DNA from: Lycocorax pyrrhopterus obiensis
Lineage: Eukaryota > Chordata > Aves > Passeriformes > Paradisaeidae
Length of the DNA: 64,000 nucleotides
NCBI GenBank assembly: GCA_014706295.1
Contig: JACSVZ010000002.1
Coordinates: forward strand, 108,620,547-108,684,546
Direction: 5' to 3'
Below are positions 27,701-42,203 of the stretch, in pieces. Under the pieces are notes generated by a model. It saw only the letters and a list, made by a program, of their open reading frames with translations. It had not been told where the DNA came from and searched no databases. Within the stretch, counting starts at the first letter, position 1, and each line of letters starts with the position of its first letter. The translations under genes and the position numbers were made by a program.

Positions 27701-30700
27701 TTTATGGAATATTTTCCACACCTGGTAGTTTATACAAACACTCCCTATGGGTATTTCTCAACTTTCCAAAGAAAAGAGACAGTTGCTATTGTCCTGAACA
27801 GATTTCCCCTCAGACGTTTGGTGAAGATCAGAGAGGAAAGGCATGTCTGCTTGCACATGATTAATTGGCATCGCTGCAGACTAGTGGATACCTTTATTTA
27901 TGTAAGGAAAAGATTTTAGGCTTTATCAGTGACATTTTAAATCACAGCCAAGGAAGCTTTGCTGCTCTACCATGACTCACTCAGATTAATACTTCCCACA
28001 ACAAATTTAGTAATACTGAAAGAAGTATAAAAGTGTCCACAATAATCCAGAAAAAAAGCCTACCAACTGAAAGCCATTTTTGGTGAATGATGATCTTTTT
28101 ATATCACAAGACCTGAGAACACAATTCACATGCTAAATCTGTTCCATGTAGATAAAGTTTAACAGATTTTTATCCATAAAGGCATAGAGACACGCAAGCA
28201 CAATTCCCAAAAGATGAAGGAATTCCCATTCTCATAGTCAGACGTGAAAGGAGTGGGCTGGAGAGGGAAATGACCGTAGTTAAAACTGTCAAGGAGTCTC
28301 AAGGAATGAATATGTATTGCCTGACCTGAATCTATTCCAGTTTCACATGGTACGAGAACAGAACATTTGTTTCCATATGAAAAACAAAAAAATAAATGTG
28401 TTTCCATGGCTTTCCTGGGTAAAGCTATATTTGAATTTGTTTGGAGATAGCACTATTTGCAAAAATGGTTTTGTTGCTATTAAATAGTTCAGAGCACTTC
28501 AGGCTGGGAAGGGATAATGTAGGTGGCTTACTAAAATAATATTGCTCTCAAGTATTGTAAAATAAATAGAAAAACACCCTTAATTTCAAGAAAAAACCCA
28601 CTGAACACGATCAGCAGGAGAGCTCTGTTTGTAGTTCATTAAACAGGATGGAATTTATTGCTCAGTAAGGAAGTTCAGGATGTCAGATTTTCACCATTTG
28701 GTGCAAAGCTGGACGTTGGTGTGATAAGCAGGTGTGACAGAGCACAGAGTTGTTCAAGCATGCTAAAGCAAGAACGTCCTGTGAACTCCTCCAGAACACT
28801 AAGGCTTCATTTACTCATTTGTCATCTTAAAGTCATACTTGTCAGCTTCAGGTCTCTGAACCCAAATGCTCCCAAACACAGTACTGGCACTTCATGCACT
28901 TGCCCCTGAGGAGAATGTATGACTAACCTACCTTTTAAGGATACCTATGCTGAGCTATGAGACATGGGATTCACTCTTCTAGGAAATTCTGCACTGAGAG
29001 AGATTTAATTTTATCTTTTATAAGCAACTCTTGGCAAGTGTCATTACCAGCACTGCAACACAGAAACTGTGGAAGATGGAAAAGGAAAAAGAAAACAAAA
29101 ATCGGTGATATTAATGGTTATATCTAGCAAGACACTAAATTCACACAAAACTATAAAATTATGAAGCTTAGAAATCATGGTCTTTCAGCTACAAAAAGGA
29201 AACTCTACCCTATTTAGCACAGTGGCAGTGAATCTCTTCTATCCCAAAACATGAGGGGAAAAGAGACTCAAGGTGAGGATTCAGAGGAAGCTATTTGGCA
29301 TCCATCCCAGAGAACTGCTAAGCCCTCTCCTTCCATCCCTGCCTGAAGCCCCAACCCACCAGATCAGAAAGAAGAGCTTCCAAGGAACTAACTTATGCCC
29401 CAGTTAAGAGGGAAATCTGGACCCACACATATAAAATAGGAAACAGTGAGACTCAAGTATATTGGAGTCATTACATCTGATGGCAAGAAAGTACAGATAG
29501 TTTATGGGAGGAAAAATAGGCAAAAGGCTGTTTATTCTTAAAAAAAAATAAATCCTAAAATACAGAGCTTAGTTTCTGCTTTGTGAAAACCACCCAGTCG
29601 CTTTGTGAAAAACTGTGTGGATGTTTGAGTAGCCAAAGAGGCAACCTGGAAGGCTGGGGAAGATTTTGTGAGTGGAAGCAAGAAAAAGAGGCTGAAAGAG
29701 AAAGAAAACTGCGTACACCAGGAAAACTGCTCAGACGAACATGAGTATTCCCAACTTGGATGCATAACGGCTTAAACCAGTAGAATCCAGTTTTCACAAG
29801 CTCACAGCCATGAGCAGAGAGACCTTCTCCCTCCAGAGAAGGGAAGAGAGGGGGAGGAGAACAAGCAAGTTAGCCAAGGAAGGCCATCTGTTAAGTGAAC
29901 TTCAGCTATGAACTCAAGACCTGCCCTTACTAGGCTCAAACATTAATAGAAGTGTCCAGAAAACACCAACAGCTAAGCAGAAAAATTCCTTTAAATCAAC
30001 AAAACTGAAAAAAAATTAAATAAAAATGGAGGTGTCTTATTTCAAAATAAATGCTCTAACCACTTAGTCACAAATTAGATACAAAATAAACCTTACAACC
30101 AACTCCAAAGCAAAACATTCTTAGTAATTTCGAAGGTGTATTCTCATCAATTAGGAATAAGTGAACAGTTAAATGGTATGCACATGCCAAAATTTCTCCT
30201 GGCAGCATCTGTAAAGTTTAGGAAGAAGTATTTTGTAGAGATACAAGAAGAAAAGGGAGTGGGACAAAAAGCCTCCCACACACATCCCCAGCTTGTAGCA
30301 GAAAGGGAGAAAACAGCGAATCTCAACATCAGCTGCAGATTTCAGGCAGTAATTCAGAAGGTTGGGAAACATGAGAAACTAGACAGCTATAACCCTTACC
30401 ACCACACCTTGTGGTACACCATCAAACGTCCTTTCCCACAGAAAGAAACGTCACCAGTGTACTGCAGGTGATAAGGACAGGTCCATTCCTATACTCATCT
30501 TGCTGGCCAACTCTTAAGAGCATCTCAAGAAAAACGTCAGAATAAAATAGTCCATTTTAAACTAAGGTTTCAGTACTACAGATCCAGCACTTAGTAATAA
30601 GTGGGAAATAAAGGGGAGAAATGTCTACCTTTACAGGACAAATCTGTAATGTCCTTAATCAGGCAGGGACTTCTGGAGGTCATGAACTGCTCAAAGCAAG

Positions 30701-30714
30701 ACTAACTTGAAAGG

Positions 30715-31045
30715 CGGATCACAGCACCCAGTTCCATCAGGGCTGGAAGGTGTCCAAGGATGGACACTTCATGGCACCTCTGGGTGATCCTTTTCCAGCT
30801 TTAACCACAATGATAGTGACAAAGCTTTTCCTTACATCCAAGTGTAACTTTCCCTGTTGGACATGGGGTACATTGCTCTTTCATTGTGCACCTCTGAGAA
30901 GTGTCTCACTTGTCTTCTCTCAAAACCCCCTGTGGCTGGTAGGTACTGCCATCCCCCCGTGTTTCTCTCCTCCAGGCTGAACAAGCCCAACTTCCTCCAG
31001 CTTTTCCCATAACACCATGTGCTACAGCCCCCAACTATGCCAGTG
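30715..31045 (-). mobile_element. CR1 LINE 3' fragment, reverse orientation
   Basis: About 330 bp. Read on the plus strand it shows the reverse complement of the CR1 3' region: a segment like tccaaggatggacacttc, then ccttttccagc, ttttccttacatccaa, and tctcctccaggctgaacaagcccaa. These are in the order expected for an inverted CR1. The octamer tail is eroded and the RT remnant is not open. It lies in intron 2, the only clear CR1 here in the same orientation as GAREM1. Both boundaries are approximate. Confidence 0.85.
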
Positions 31046-34000
31046 ACTTTTTCCTAATGATTACTAGTTCACAGACACACTAAAATTTGCAGAGAGCTCT
31101 TCACAGCTAAATAAGCTTGCCAGTAAGATCATTCTGAAGTCAGCACCCTTCCTTCTTTGACATTCCCTTTATATAGTATGTTGCTGCCATTTCCCTCAAC
31201 ATGAAGTATGTATAGTTTCATAGTTTTATCTATAAATGGTTAAATACTGGAAATGTAAACCAAGCCTCCCCTACCCCCCAAAAAATTCATGATATATTTA
31301 AAATGTACAATATCCACACCACCAACTACTTGGTTCTGCCTTTTTGTCAGATTTTACAGTTTTCAGGATGTATTTGTATAGTAGTTTCTTTACTATGAAT
31401 GAAACAAGCTTGCATCAGTAATTGTGTGACTCCAGAAACTAAGGTGTCCAACAAAATAACAAATGAAATGATTACTGAAGTAAAAAAAAAAAATTAAAAT
31501 CAAGAATTGAGAGGAATTCCCTTGATGGTAAATGAACAGTGTCCTCCCTGCTATGAGAGGAATAAAAGCTAAAATATACTTCTCTGATACCAAAATTGAT
31601 AGAAATACTAATGACCTAAAAAAAACAGGCACAAAGACTGAAAACCACCACTTTCAGAGAGAGATTACAAAATGCCAGTCATGGGAAAACCCTCCTTCCA
31701 CTCCCACCAGAGCTGCTAATCTCCCATTTAATCCTCCCCCTCTCCCTCATTTTGCAAAATAAATTATGAAGCCAGAAGGAGTCAATGTAATCATCTCAGT
31801 CTTTATCTCTTGGATGGAACAAGCCAGAGGATTGCAATGAATTATTTCTTTTGAGTTAAGGCTTATGGGTTTTTGCTTTTTCCAAAAGGGAAGAGAAAAA
31901 ACCTCCCCTGTCAATCTTGATTGAAATGTTTCCAGGGAAGGAAGTTCTACCCTCAAATTAATGTTTTTGTCCTCATGCTGATTGCTACCATTTTGTTTAC
32001 TTTCCATTCCAGTTCTAATGTGACTTGGCCTGGCAGGCTCTTCCAGCTTTAAGATTACATGGCTTAATTTCACTGCTTCCATAAGGGAGAGCTCTTCGAG
32101 ACTACAGCTGAATAAAACTGTCTTCCCTTCCAAACCCCCAGAGCTCACAAGTGATATTATTGCCCAGCCCATCATGTTGACATGCCTCTTCTAGGAATCC
32201 TGCTTTTCCCCCAGTATCTGTTCCACTGTGAAAACTAGACATAAATTGTATTCTGGCTGCAGTCACATCAGTCCCAAAGAGAGATTTGTAAAAGCCTCTG
32301 TTTTCTAAACCCATTGGTTACCATGAGGTCCATTTACCACAGAAGTCAGATAAAAAATCTCACAGTGCATAATCAAGACCTTTTCAGAAATGATGCTTCT
32401 TAAAATAGTGTTTCTTGATCCTGTAAATGTAACTTACATGCCTTTGCTCCTACATATGTAATCTTTATATAGGTCTATAATGAAATAAATAGTTTTAATG
32501 TAGAATAATATTTAACCTAGATTAATTTTCTACTTGTGCCTGACCTTTTGTTTCCCAGACAATTCATTAAAAAAAATGCTAAAAAACCACACACATTTGA
32601 GAAAGAATGGGTATGAATGGAGCTTCAAAATAGCTTAATTCTTAAATCACAGGAAACAAGAGCAGATGTCCAAAGGTTCTCTCTTCCCTCCCTTCTCTCA
32701 CTTCCAATGCAGAATTTGTTCTCTCTAAACCAATTCTAGCAAATATCTGACCTGTTTTTAAAGCTTCTAACATAGGAGATGTCTCAAACTGTCGAGGCAC
32801 TTTATGTCAATATGTAGCATCCTCACACTCAGAAAAGTTTTTTGGGTTACTTGGAATAACTCATTTAAATCTCCCTTGCTAGGACTGTTCCCTTCAGAGA
32901 CTGTATTTTCTAGCTCTTGATTATTCTTGCTGCTGTCATCTGGATTTCCAGTTGCCTGCACTCTTCTTGATGTTCGGTGTCAGAAGTGAACATGCTGCTC
33001 AGCTCCTGCCGTACCCACAGCTGAGAGAGCAGAACCGTATCATCCTACAGACTAAGTTTCATCCCAGACACTTCACCCCTCCTCTTTCCTTGAGGCAACA
33101 GCATGACACAGTTGACTCATGTTCAGATTTATAAACAGAAGTAAACTATTACTAAATTTGTTTTCCATCTCTAAATATCCAGCTGAAAATAAGATCTTTG
33201 ATGTCTGTTGCTAGCAATGTGCTTGATGCCTGCCTTTAACCTTTTTTCATGCTCTTGTTCTAAAGCGGATTCCATTTCAGCTGTCAAGAATTCTAAAACT
33301 GGAACAATCAGGAGCTTGGATGGTTGATTTTCAGACATATCAAAAGACCACTTTCTTAATAAATAATAATAAAAAAATCAGCTCAGAGCAGTAGATGCAG
33401 ACCATAAACACTTCTTGCTTGAATCTCAATTGTCTGCATGGGTGAAAGGGCAAGCTTTCATTTTGTTTACCCCGACCACCTTCCAACATACCAAGTCCAC
33501 ATGGATAATATCTGCTATTTCTTCAGGAGGAAGAAAATCTATCATTAAAATAAAACAACAAAGAAAGAACAGAGTAAAAGAGCTACTGATGGCGAACACA
33601 GTATTTTTAAAAAACCAGCTCAAGTGTCACATGGAACAACAAAAGAAACATGTTCTTTATTTGCCCTCTTCTTTACAGTTTCAGTGAGGGAGAACATCTT
33701 GGAGAACTGACCCACAATTAGAAAAAAGAGGCACCAGCAATGATCACTGAGGTAAACAAGCAAAGTGTTCAGTAGCACACAGAGCTTTCTGTCTTTGTAG
33801 TAACACTGAATTAGACTATAAAAACCCAGCAAGGGAGCTACAATCCTCTAAGACATTCCTGAGTTCAGAGAGCTTGTGTTCCTTACATATAACAACTGTT
33901 GTCATCTCAGATATACTCCCCATGTTTTAGAAATGAGTGTCAATAACATGCACTACAAACTGTACTGCATTACCACTTCACAGAATGTATGATGTTTGCA

Positions 34001-36534
34001 CTAAACATCACAATAGTTTTCCTAAAGGGATACTGGTGTGCAAGAGCAGTGTGAGATGGGCAGTGATTTGAGGAAGAGTCAAAAGAAGCATTTCAAATAC
34101 ATGAAGCATTGGGTAGGAGATTTTTCATGCATACGTAGGCATGTCTTAAGTTTCAATAGCTCCTAATGAAAGAGATGAAAAAACACTATGAAGGAACTGT
34201 AGACGTCTTCATTTTAATAAAAAATACTCCTAAAATATTCCTATTTTTTTCTAAATGCTGTTGGACAGACAGATAGTGACTGACACAATCTGTTGCTTGA
34301 AGCAATTGAACTTATGTTTTTGTTCATCACCTAGTAAGGTGCTGTTAAGATCTGCTTAAAGTTCTGACATGGGCTTTGAATTCCTCAAAGTAAATTAGTC
34401 CAAGAAGCAAACAAAAAACCTCAAAGAAGCTTCTGTTGAATATCCTCCTCCTGAAATGTATCAGGAAAACATGTTCTATTTTTTTTTCCCTCCTAAGGAA
34501 AGTAGTCACAAGAAGCATTAAGAATACGTAAGAATTTACAGAAATAACCACTGAAGTAATACCATAAAAGGCAGAAATGAGCCATAAAATTAAGAGCTGC
34601 AAAATGTGACATCTCCATGGTGCCTCCCAAGTAATGATTAATATTTTCCTCGCCTCATATACCCATACAAGTTCTAGAAGCCCCTACAGGCCTAGCAATA
34701 CCCTTCCTTCCGGAAAGAAATAAAAATCCCTGGATTTTTCTTTCAACTGTTGTAAACCAGAGCAGCATAAAGGAGTTTAAGTGAGCCAGCTCCTGTACTT
34801 CGTACATTTAGTGCAGAGGCCATCCTTAAATCAGCTTGAATTTCAAAGCTGCTTTCAAGCATTAGTAGCTACACAGTGCAAGTCCTCCTGGTTCTAGAAG
34901 GGAACATCATTTAAGAAACAGGTCTGCCTGGCTCATTTCTGAATTGCTAATTAAGGTAGATTCTATTGAATATGTCCAAATACAGCATTTTACAACACTC
35001 AAATCTGACAGGAAAGGGAAGTACTTTTAAACTGTAGTAAATATTATTAAAACCATGCTCATTTATAATGAAAGATGCTACTGACTTACATGAGACCAAC
35101 AAATACAAATCACATTTTCTGTCAATGAACACAGTTCAGCCTTTTCTACAACTTTATTTTTCACATTTTACTCAACAGTTTTCTATTAAAACATAACTTT
35201 TCCAGTTTTCCTGATGTGAACCCATTTCCAGCTGTAGAGTGAAACTGACTTAACCACAGCCAACATTTCAAAGTCTTTTATGGAAGTACTGTTATTTTTA
35301 CCAAGATAAACACTATATAAATTTCCACAACAGTCTTGTCTGGAAACAGCACATGAAAGTGTTCTGAGTTCTACAAATATTTCTAGATGTCCAGTGAATC
35401 TGTCTTTTAAATCAAGTGATTAGATCCCTCTGCCCCCTAACCATCAACAACAAGCATCTTTTAGAGCTCCTTGGGCTCATCTGACTTTCCAGGATGCTGT
35501 TTGCTTAAATATTACTAAGCCTACTACTCCCAGTAAAGCCTAATGAAACGAATCCAGAACTCTATATGCATGTAAGACATCTTCACACATTTATCTTCTG
35601 TTACATGCCTCCCACACAATGCTTATAGTGACTCTAATGTTTAGGGTGTGAATGAAAACGGTGCTAGGATGTTATTTAGAGAATCAAAATTTTCTTAAAA
35701 TCACTCTGAGTTCTGGCTGATTAGAAGACACCAGTAGTGTTTTTTCACATGGTTAAAGTGTCTAGATTAAAATCTTGCATGTATGACCTCTTTAATCCAG
35801 ATGAATCACACATGGTGAACACATGCAGTACAAAAGAACATGCACCCAGCTCACTCTCTGAACCCTTCTTATATCGGTAGCTGGTAAATGAATGCTTTTG
35901 AGGAGGACTTACAGAAGTCCCCTTTAATTCATTCTCAACCAGGTAAGTGTAAAACCACACAGTAAACAACTGTCTTCAGTCTTCTAAAGGAGAACTAGTT
36001 GAGATCAGGATAGGAAGGCACACGCAGTTAGTGACATATTACAGCATAGAGATACATTAGTCAGGGTTTGTTCAGCTTTTTTGTTTGCTTTTTAAAATAT
36101 TATTAGAATTCCTTCATTTTAGAAAAAAAATCTCTATTTTAACTGTATAAAACAAAAAAAAATGTTTATTTCTAAGAAATCTTCACTGGATTTTTCTACT
36201 ACCACATCCTTCATCATGGTTCACTTCTTAGATTTGGGACTATAGGCAACATCTCCCTTCCATGCCTCAAAAACCAGGCAGTGATCAGGCTCCCCTGCAA
36301 CACAAGAAGTCTGTCTCTCCACTCAGCTAGACCAGGTATTGAAGAGATGATTCATGTTCAGGTAAGCACTGCTGGCTACACGGTAAGAAGGCCTCCAGCA
36401 TGGCTGTTTTTCTCCTCCCTGTGTAACAAGAAAGCCTCCTCTCCTCACTTGCACCTTCCCACAGAAGGCAAGCTTCCCAGGTCCTGAAGCACCAAGAATT
36501 AGAAGTAGCCTTAGCTGAATGCACCACTTCCCAT
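31046..36534. other. Intron 2 stretch without recognisable elements
   Basis: Unique AT-rich sequence. The 142-codon minus-strand frame at 31747-32175 is on the GAREM1 strand but does not resemble a known domain. I see nothing else to annotate. Confidence 0.55.
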
Positions 36535-36652
36535 CCAGGCTGGATCGGGCTTTGAGCAACCTGGTCTAGTGGAAGGTGTCTCTGCCCATGGCAGGGGGAG
36601 TGGAACTGGATGATCTTTAAAGTCCCTTCCAAGCCAAACCACTCTGTGCATA
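36535..36652 (+). mobile_element. CR1 LINE short 3' end
   Basis: About 118 bp containing the conserved CR1 end block: ctttgagcaacctggtctag, tggaaggtgtctctgcccat, ggcagggggagtggaactgg and atgatctttaaagtcccttc. The terminal octamers are lost. No coding remains. It lies antisense to GAREM1, about 0.85 kb before a longer CR1 in the same orientation. Confidence 0.88.
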
Positions 36653-37504
36653 AAAAACAACTTGGTGCCCACAGAGTACTAACCTGAGTGCTTTCTACAC
36701 TGCTATCTGCTAGTAATAACAATGCCTAGTCACAGCGAAAAGAAAGTGTAAAATCTCACCCTGTAAAGATGAGATTAGAGGCTGAGAACATTTTCCTCTC
36801 TACGTCGAACTGTTCTGCCCTCCTACTTCAATACTCAAATCCTCCATTTATTCTTCCCGCCAAGGACTCTGTGTGTCTCACCCCTCCCATGCAGTGCAAA
36901 AATAGCTGTTCCTCCCCAAGAACCATGTGCCCAAAAGTCTGCCTGCCTTTTCCAAATGTATCTTGTGAAATTCCAGCTGGTCTAACAAAAATATTATGCC
37001 TCCCTATATAACTTGTTGTCACAGCAAGACAACACACCTACAAACACTACAGATACTGCCCTGCTCTGCCTGCGTTTTCCCTTCCTTCCTCATCACTTCT
37101 TCCACAGAGAAAGAAATAGGACATTCCAGGGTATCCAGGTTTTAAAACTTTGGCTAAGATTTAAAGTCAGAGATCAGACTGCTACACAAAAAGCTGTCAT
37201 TTATTTGATTCACAGGGAAAAGGCAGAAACTGCTCCGACTGCTTGCCAAAGGCCTTCTGCTCTCTGATACCTCAAATATCAGCTGGCAATTTGGCACCAG
37301 CAAGATGAAGAAGCCACAGAAATGTGGGACTGGAAAGTCCCCCGGGCCATTAAGTTCAGGTTTCTGATCAGTCACAGACCATCACAGCAACAGCTCTGCA
37401 GTCCACCAAAATTGCCAGTATAATCAACTACCACTGATTGTCTCATTATGGACACAGAGGGATTTTGCACTGGTCTCTCTGCAAGTAGCAAAGGAGTACT
37501 ATGC

Positions 37505-37917
37505 TGGAAGAAGTTCAGAGGAAGCCACAGAGGTGATCAGAGGGCTGGATCACAGGCTGAGAGAGTTGAGATTGTTCAGCCTGGAGAAGAGAAGACTCTG
37601 GGCAGACTCTAGTGCAGCCTTCCAGTACCTAAAGGGAGCCTGCAAGAGAGCTGGAGAGGGACTTTTTACCAGAGCATGTGTGGTGACACACAAGGGGGAA
37701 TGGCTTTAAACTGAAAGAGAAAAGGTTTAGATTCGATTTTAGGAAGAAATTCGTTCCTGTGAGGGTGGTGAGACACTGTAACAGGCTGCCCAGAGAATCC
37801 CTGGACGTGTTAAAGGCCAGCTGGATGGGGCTCTGGTCTAGTGGAAGATGTCCCTGGCCCATGGCAGCAGGGTTGGAACGAGAGGATCTTTAAGGTCCCT
37901 TCTATGATTCTATGATG
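37505..37917 (+). mobile_element. CR1 LINE 3' fragment
   Basis: About 410 bp. It contains the CR1 blocks for 'ttcagcctggagaagagaag', 'aggtttagattcgattttag', 'aacaggctgcccagagaatc' and 'ctggtctagtggaagatgtc', and ends with a well-kept tttaaggtcccttctatg plus attctatgatg tail. The same 'ggtctagtggaag' subfamily block occurs in the fragment at 36.5 kb, so both may come from related subfamilies. It lies antisense to GAREM1 and is inactive. Confidence 0.9.
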
Positions 37918-40900
37918 TAGCTCTCCAACAGCCTCAGCAGAAAAGTGGCCCAAGTTTGGGAACCCAGATTATAAAAGTGTAGGCCTCCATCTTCTCCCAA
38001 GCAACCCATTCACATCCCAGAGAAGAGAGCATGCTCCCTGCAGAGCCAGGCTGGCTTCTCAATCCCCTGTAGTGCCCTTTGGAACAGGTGGTTGGCAGCT
38101 GTAGCTCCAAGTAGGGTCTCTACCACTGCTACCAAGCAAGAGTCACTCCAGTAATATTTTAATCCTGAACTCTCTCCCCATCTACAACTAGGCCAAGTAT
38201 TAGTAATCTGTCACCATCTGTAAGTCTCAGAGCTGTGCCTAGGGCTGAGTTTCTGCTCTGATCACAGAAGGTCAGAAACACCTCAACTCTCCCAAGGACA
38301 TAGTGGCCACTGGTAAAAAGCTGGTTTTCCTGTTAATACACCCTGTGGGGAGTATTCCTCAGTTTTAGCTCATCTGTGCAGGATTTACAGCCTCTGAATG
38401 TGAACTGATGGATCACATTTAAGTCATGAGCTTCTAGTTTCAATTCAGACAGAGGACAAGAAGAAACTTTAAGCTTCAACTGGATGCTTTCATCAGTCTA
38501 CTTACATTTATTCGTCCATGCAAAATTGTCAGGCAGCTTTTTCATTTGCTGCAGGACAGTCGTAATTACCCGTAAACCGTAAGTCCTCATATAGATTTTA
38601 ATTAAATATGTTTATAAACTGCTTTGTAAGATTACAGACAACATCTGAATCTCCAGGAAAGCCCTTAGGAAGCATTTAGTAAAGTAAGAGAATTCACAAA
38701 CAAAAACACACCTGGAAAAAGCTAGATAACTGAAAGCTTTGGCAGGTCCCCAACAATTCTTTTACTGGTAGCAATCAACATCCATCACAGACTCTGATTT
38801 GTCATCTACTACTTTTAAAATAATGGGGCAAATCCATGAGCCCCAAATACAATCTTAAGCAAAAAATTCATCCAAACTGAGTTTCCAGAAAAACTGAGCT
38901 AGGAAATCTACTCTTCTCCATTCTTGTTACTACCGAAAGTTTATGCCTCAGAATAATGATGTGACAAAATCAAGTACTTGGTAGTTACAGTTATTCTTGA
39001 TTAGTCCAGAGATAATATGCAAATTAATTCAATTTTATGAGGTACAGTGTCATCACAATCAGCTAGGCATAACTGAGTCAAAATGCAATCAAGAGTCCTC
39101 ATAAACAGAAGTTTCATCATCTAAGTTAGACCAGCTTGTCCTTTGATGTGAGCACACATCAGCCCGCACAGGAACTACAGTTTTTATGTATAAAATAACC
39201 TACAGAGCAGCAAGCCCTGCACATCCTACTCATCCACTAGGGAAGAATTAGACTGGCAGAGAACTGACAGCCACCAACACATTTAGTAACCAAAGCTCAG
39301 TTCTGTCCTCCTACTCTGCTGCGCTTCCTCTTCCTACCATCACATGAAAGATGCCATCATTCAGTACTACCAGGCTTGCTCCATCACTATTTCCACTCTG
39401 CTTTCATTCAGGTTCTTACTTCGATGCACTACTTAAGTAAAAATGTACCCAATGGACACCTTTGCAGAAGATTTCCAGGTCTGTGCAGCACCAAGTAGCT
39501 CACACCTACAACTGCAGAACATGGTGAGAAGCATCACACATCAGTCTTTTACTTGGCTTGACGAATAGTTGATGATCATCGCATTACTTAAAAGAGAAAG
39601 TACTTTTTTCAAGTATGTTTAATCAGTGAGACGTGACCCTTAATTTTTGCTTTGCATTTGATTTTCTACCACTTGCCTTATATTTTCCTGCAGAGGCTTA
39701 GAGAAGTTATGTTAAGAGTACACACAGTTCATACACAAGAGACTTTTGAGGGAAGAGGAAGACTTCCACATTTGTTACCCCTGCAGTAATGGCTTTTAAT
39801 GGTTTATTGACTACACTTAATGCAGTTGTGAAAAACAAGGAGTTTTTCTGTTGTTGTTATTCAGCTTATACTGGCCACAGAAATACCAGGATCTTTACAG
39901 AAAAAAAACATTCAAATGGGTCAAAGACATAACATTAAAAAGAGAACCCTGAACAACTTCAACAGCAGGTAAGTGGTCCAACCTCTTCAGTGAAGTTATA
40001 GACTTGTGGAGTTGAAGTACTAAAACAGCCTCCAGGGTAGCCCTGGTTTTTAACTTTCAACTGTTAGGTTAAAGCTGGAAACAAGGAGCACCACAGTGTC
40101 ACCACCACTTTGCTAGTTCACCAGTGACCAGCTAGTAGGTGGTCCCACAGGGCATAACCTAAAGGCCTTCTGCTGGATCCAAACAGCTCTAGGAACCAGT
40201 TAACTTGGCAAGATTTGTGAGGAGTAGCAACAAATGAATGAATGAACTCTAAGACACTCAGTTCCACATAAGCATAATTAATGTATCCAACTATGAAGCA
40301 TAAGACTGACATTATCTTGGAAAAACTCCAGGGGTCACAGGCACAATACAGGAAAGGAAGCTACAGAAGGAGCTACTGTATTTGCTTAATAAATCTATTG
40401 CACAGACTGCTGTCAGTGGATTTTGTTCCAAGAAACTACACAAACAAAACAGTCTTTACAGACAGAAGAGAGGGAAGGGGTGGGAGAGGCGAGAAGGATT
40501 CAATCTCATGATCGCTAACAATGCTGAACAGCTGAAACGGTAATGGACAATGTCTGTGGAACTCATGAATTTTCTGAATTATTGTGACAAACCTCGATTT
40601 CACAACCTGAAGGAGAAAATGACCACTTCTTCAAGAAACCAAGTGTCACAGTTTGTCATTTAAACATGAGGTTGTATTTAAACAGAAAACAAACTTTTTT
40701 TGTTGAGCCATTTGCATTCTTTGAAACATTTTTCATCATTTTCCAAGATGAGAGTCATTCACATGTTGTCTATAATTGCTTTTTAGTAAAATAAATGGAT
40801 CAAATTGTATACAATCTGCTTTCCTATAAGATCACTGGAGAACTCTAAATATACACTAAAGTCTGATTTTTCACATTACCTTTTCAAACCACTTTATTTT

Positions 40901-41633
40901 AGCTAATAGGCTTTAACTGTGTTGTCTTTGCATGGAAGTGTGAATGGTAAGAATAAAAAAAAGATGTCTTTATCAGAAATTCTCTTAAGTTTGAGACTGT
41001 ATACAAGTGTAAAGATGCCTTAAGATTAAACAAAAATAATATTTCTTCATTCAGATTTAGGAATATGAAAAATGCCAAAGGATAATCAGGTCTTCTTATA
41101 TCCTTCAGGTACACTGCCTTTCAGTTAAATTTAATTAATATACCCCAAAAGGTGTTACTTTCATATCAGATTGTCTGGACAGTAATCGTGGAAACAGAGC
41201 ATTAGGTAAGATATTTATATAGGGTACTAGTAGCTCTTTCAAAGTTGTCCTGAGGAGACATTTTAGACAGGACTCTCAGATGACTCAGTAGATGGCAAAA
41301 TTCCCTCTACTGCCAATTATTAATTAAAGCTTATTCTAGAGAATTAAGCTCACATACAAGTGTCTCTTGTAACTTAGAAACTCCTTGCAACTAGGCCTTG
41401 GCACGTGATTCTGGAGCTCATTACCTTCCAAGCAGGCTTAATTATTTTGCAGAAGTATTTTTTTTCTTTCACTCACTGCTGTTAAGGAATCTTGGTGTTA
41501 CTACCCTGTTATTCTTCCGTTTGCAACAAGAACTTGGCCTTCAAGAAGAGCATCGTGCAACTCTGAATTGCTAACAGGCACTAAAAAATGTGGCAGTAGT
41601 AATTAGTAATCACAGTTTCAGATAGACAGATAG

Positions 41634-41649
41634 ATGTGTGTGTGTGTAC
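41634..41649. repeat. Short (TG)n microsatellite
   Basis: About seven TG units, followed within 60 bp by irregular ATATAT/ACATAT sequence. It is an ordinary dinucleotide array. Confidence 0.85.
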
Positions 41650-42166
41650 TTGGACATGTATGAGCATATGAGTATATATGTAGACAATACATATATACAT
41701 ATAAATTTTAAAACATGGACCTTACCTATAAACCTCTGCAAAAAACAAACAAAACCAAAATTCCCACTTCATAAACTCTTAATCTCACACCTTCCTCCTC
41801 CCCGCTTTCCCTTTTCCACATCTACCACGATACACTTAAAGCATCTGTAGGTGTCAGAATAGCACACCCCTCTCTCCTTCAACACATAACGTTGACCCAC
41901 TTCACTGCAGAAAGCTAGTGAAACAGGCTCCAAATATTTCACTCTGCAGCTGGTCTTTAAGCCCTAATAACCAAGGGAGGCTGAAGTCACTCTCTAATCT
42001 CCTAATGTGTAAGAATCAACAGAGCTCCCCTTTGAGCAGCCAGCCTACGCCGGAGCACAGAACAGATTGTGTCAAGTGACAGCTGCTTTCTGGCAGAACA
42101 CGCAGGCTCCCTACCAAGAAAGGGAGGCAGGAAGCATCACTCAGTTGAGGAAGAGGTTGCCAGATT

Positions 42167-42203
42167 AAAAAAAAAAAAAAAAAATCACAAAAAAAAAAAA
42201 AAA
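42167..42203. repeat. Two A-runs, A18 and A15, split by tcac
   Basis: A18 (42167-42184), a 4-base spacer, then A15 (42189-42203). In GAREM1 sense this is U15-GUGA-U18, a very U-rich intronic element. No LINE or SINE sequence precedes the A-runs, so it is better read as a simple repeat than a retroposon tail. Confidence 0.85.

Larger units (their letters stand above)
9768..30714. other. Intron 2 stretch, about 21 kb, little recognisable
   Basis: No LINE, SINE or LTR could be recognised here. It holds the two polypurine tracts, the GAA array, a 20-bp tandem duplication and a short hairpin. Open frames in GC-richer parts (for example 22.5-23.0 and 25.6-26.0 kb) are on shifting strands and match nothing I know. 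Old repeats too diverged to see by eye may be present. Confidence 0.55.

Noticed and set aside
31747..32175. 142-codon open frame on the GAREM1 strand, considered as a cryptic exon
   Set aside because: It resembles no GAREM1 segment or known domain. Exons 2 and 3 join perfectly without it.
42167..42203. Poly(A) tail of a processed pseudogene or retroposon
   Set aside because: No gene-like or LINE/SINE sequence precedes either A-run on the plus strand, and CR1-type elements do not end in poly(A).
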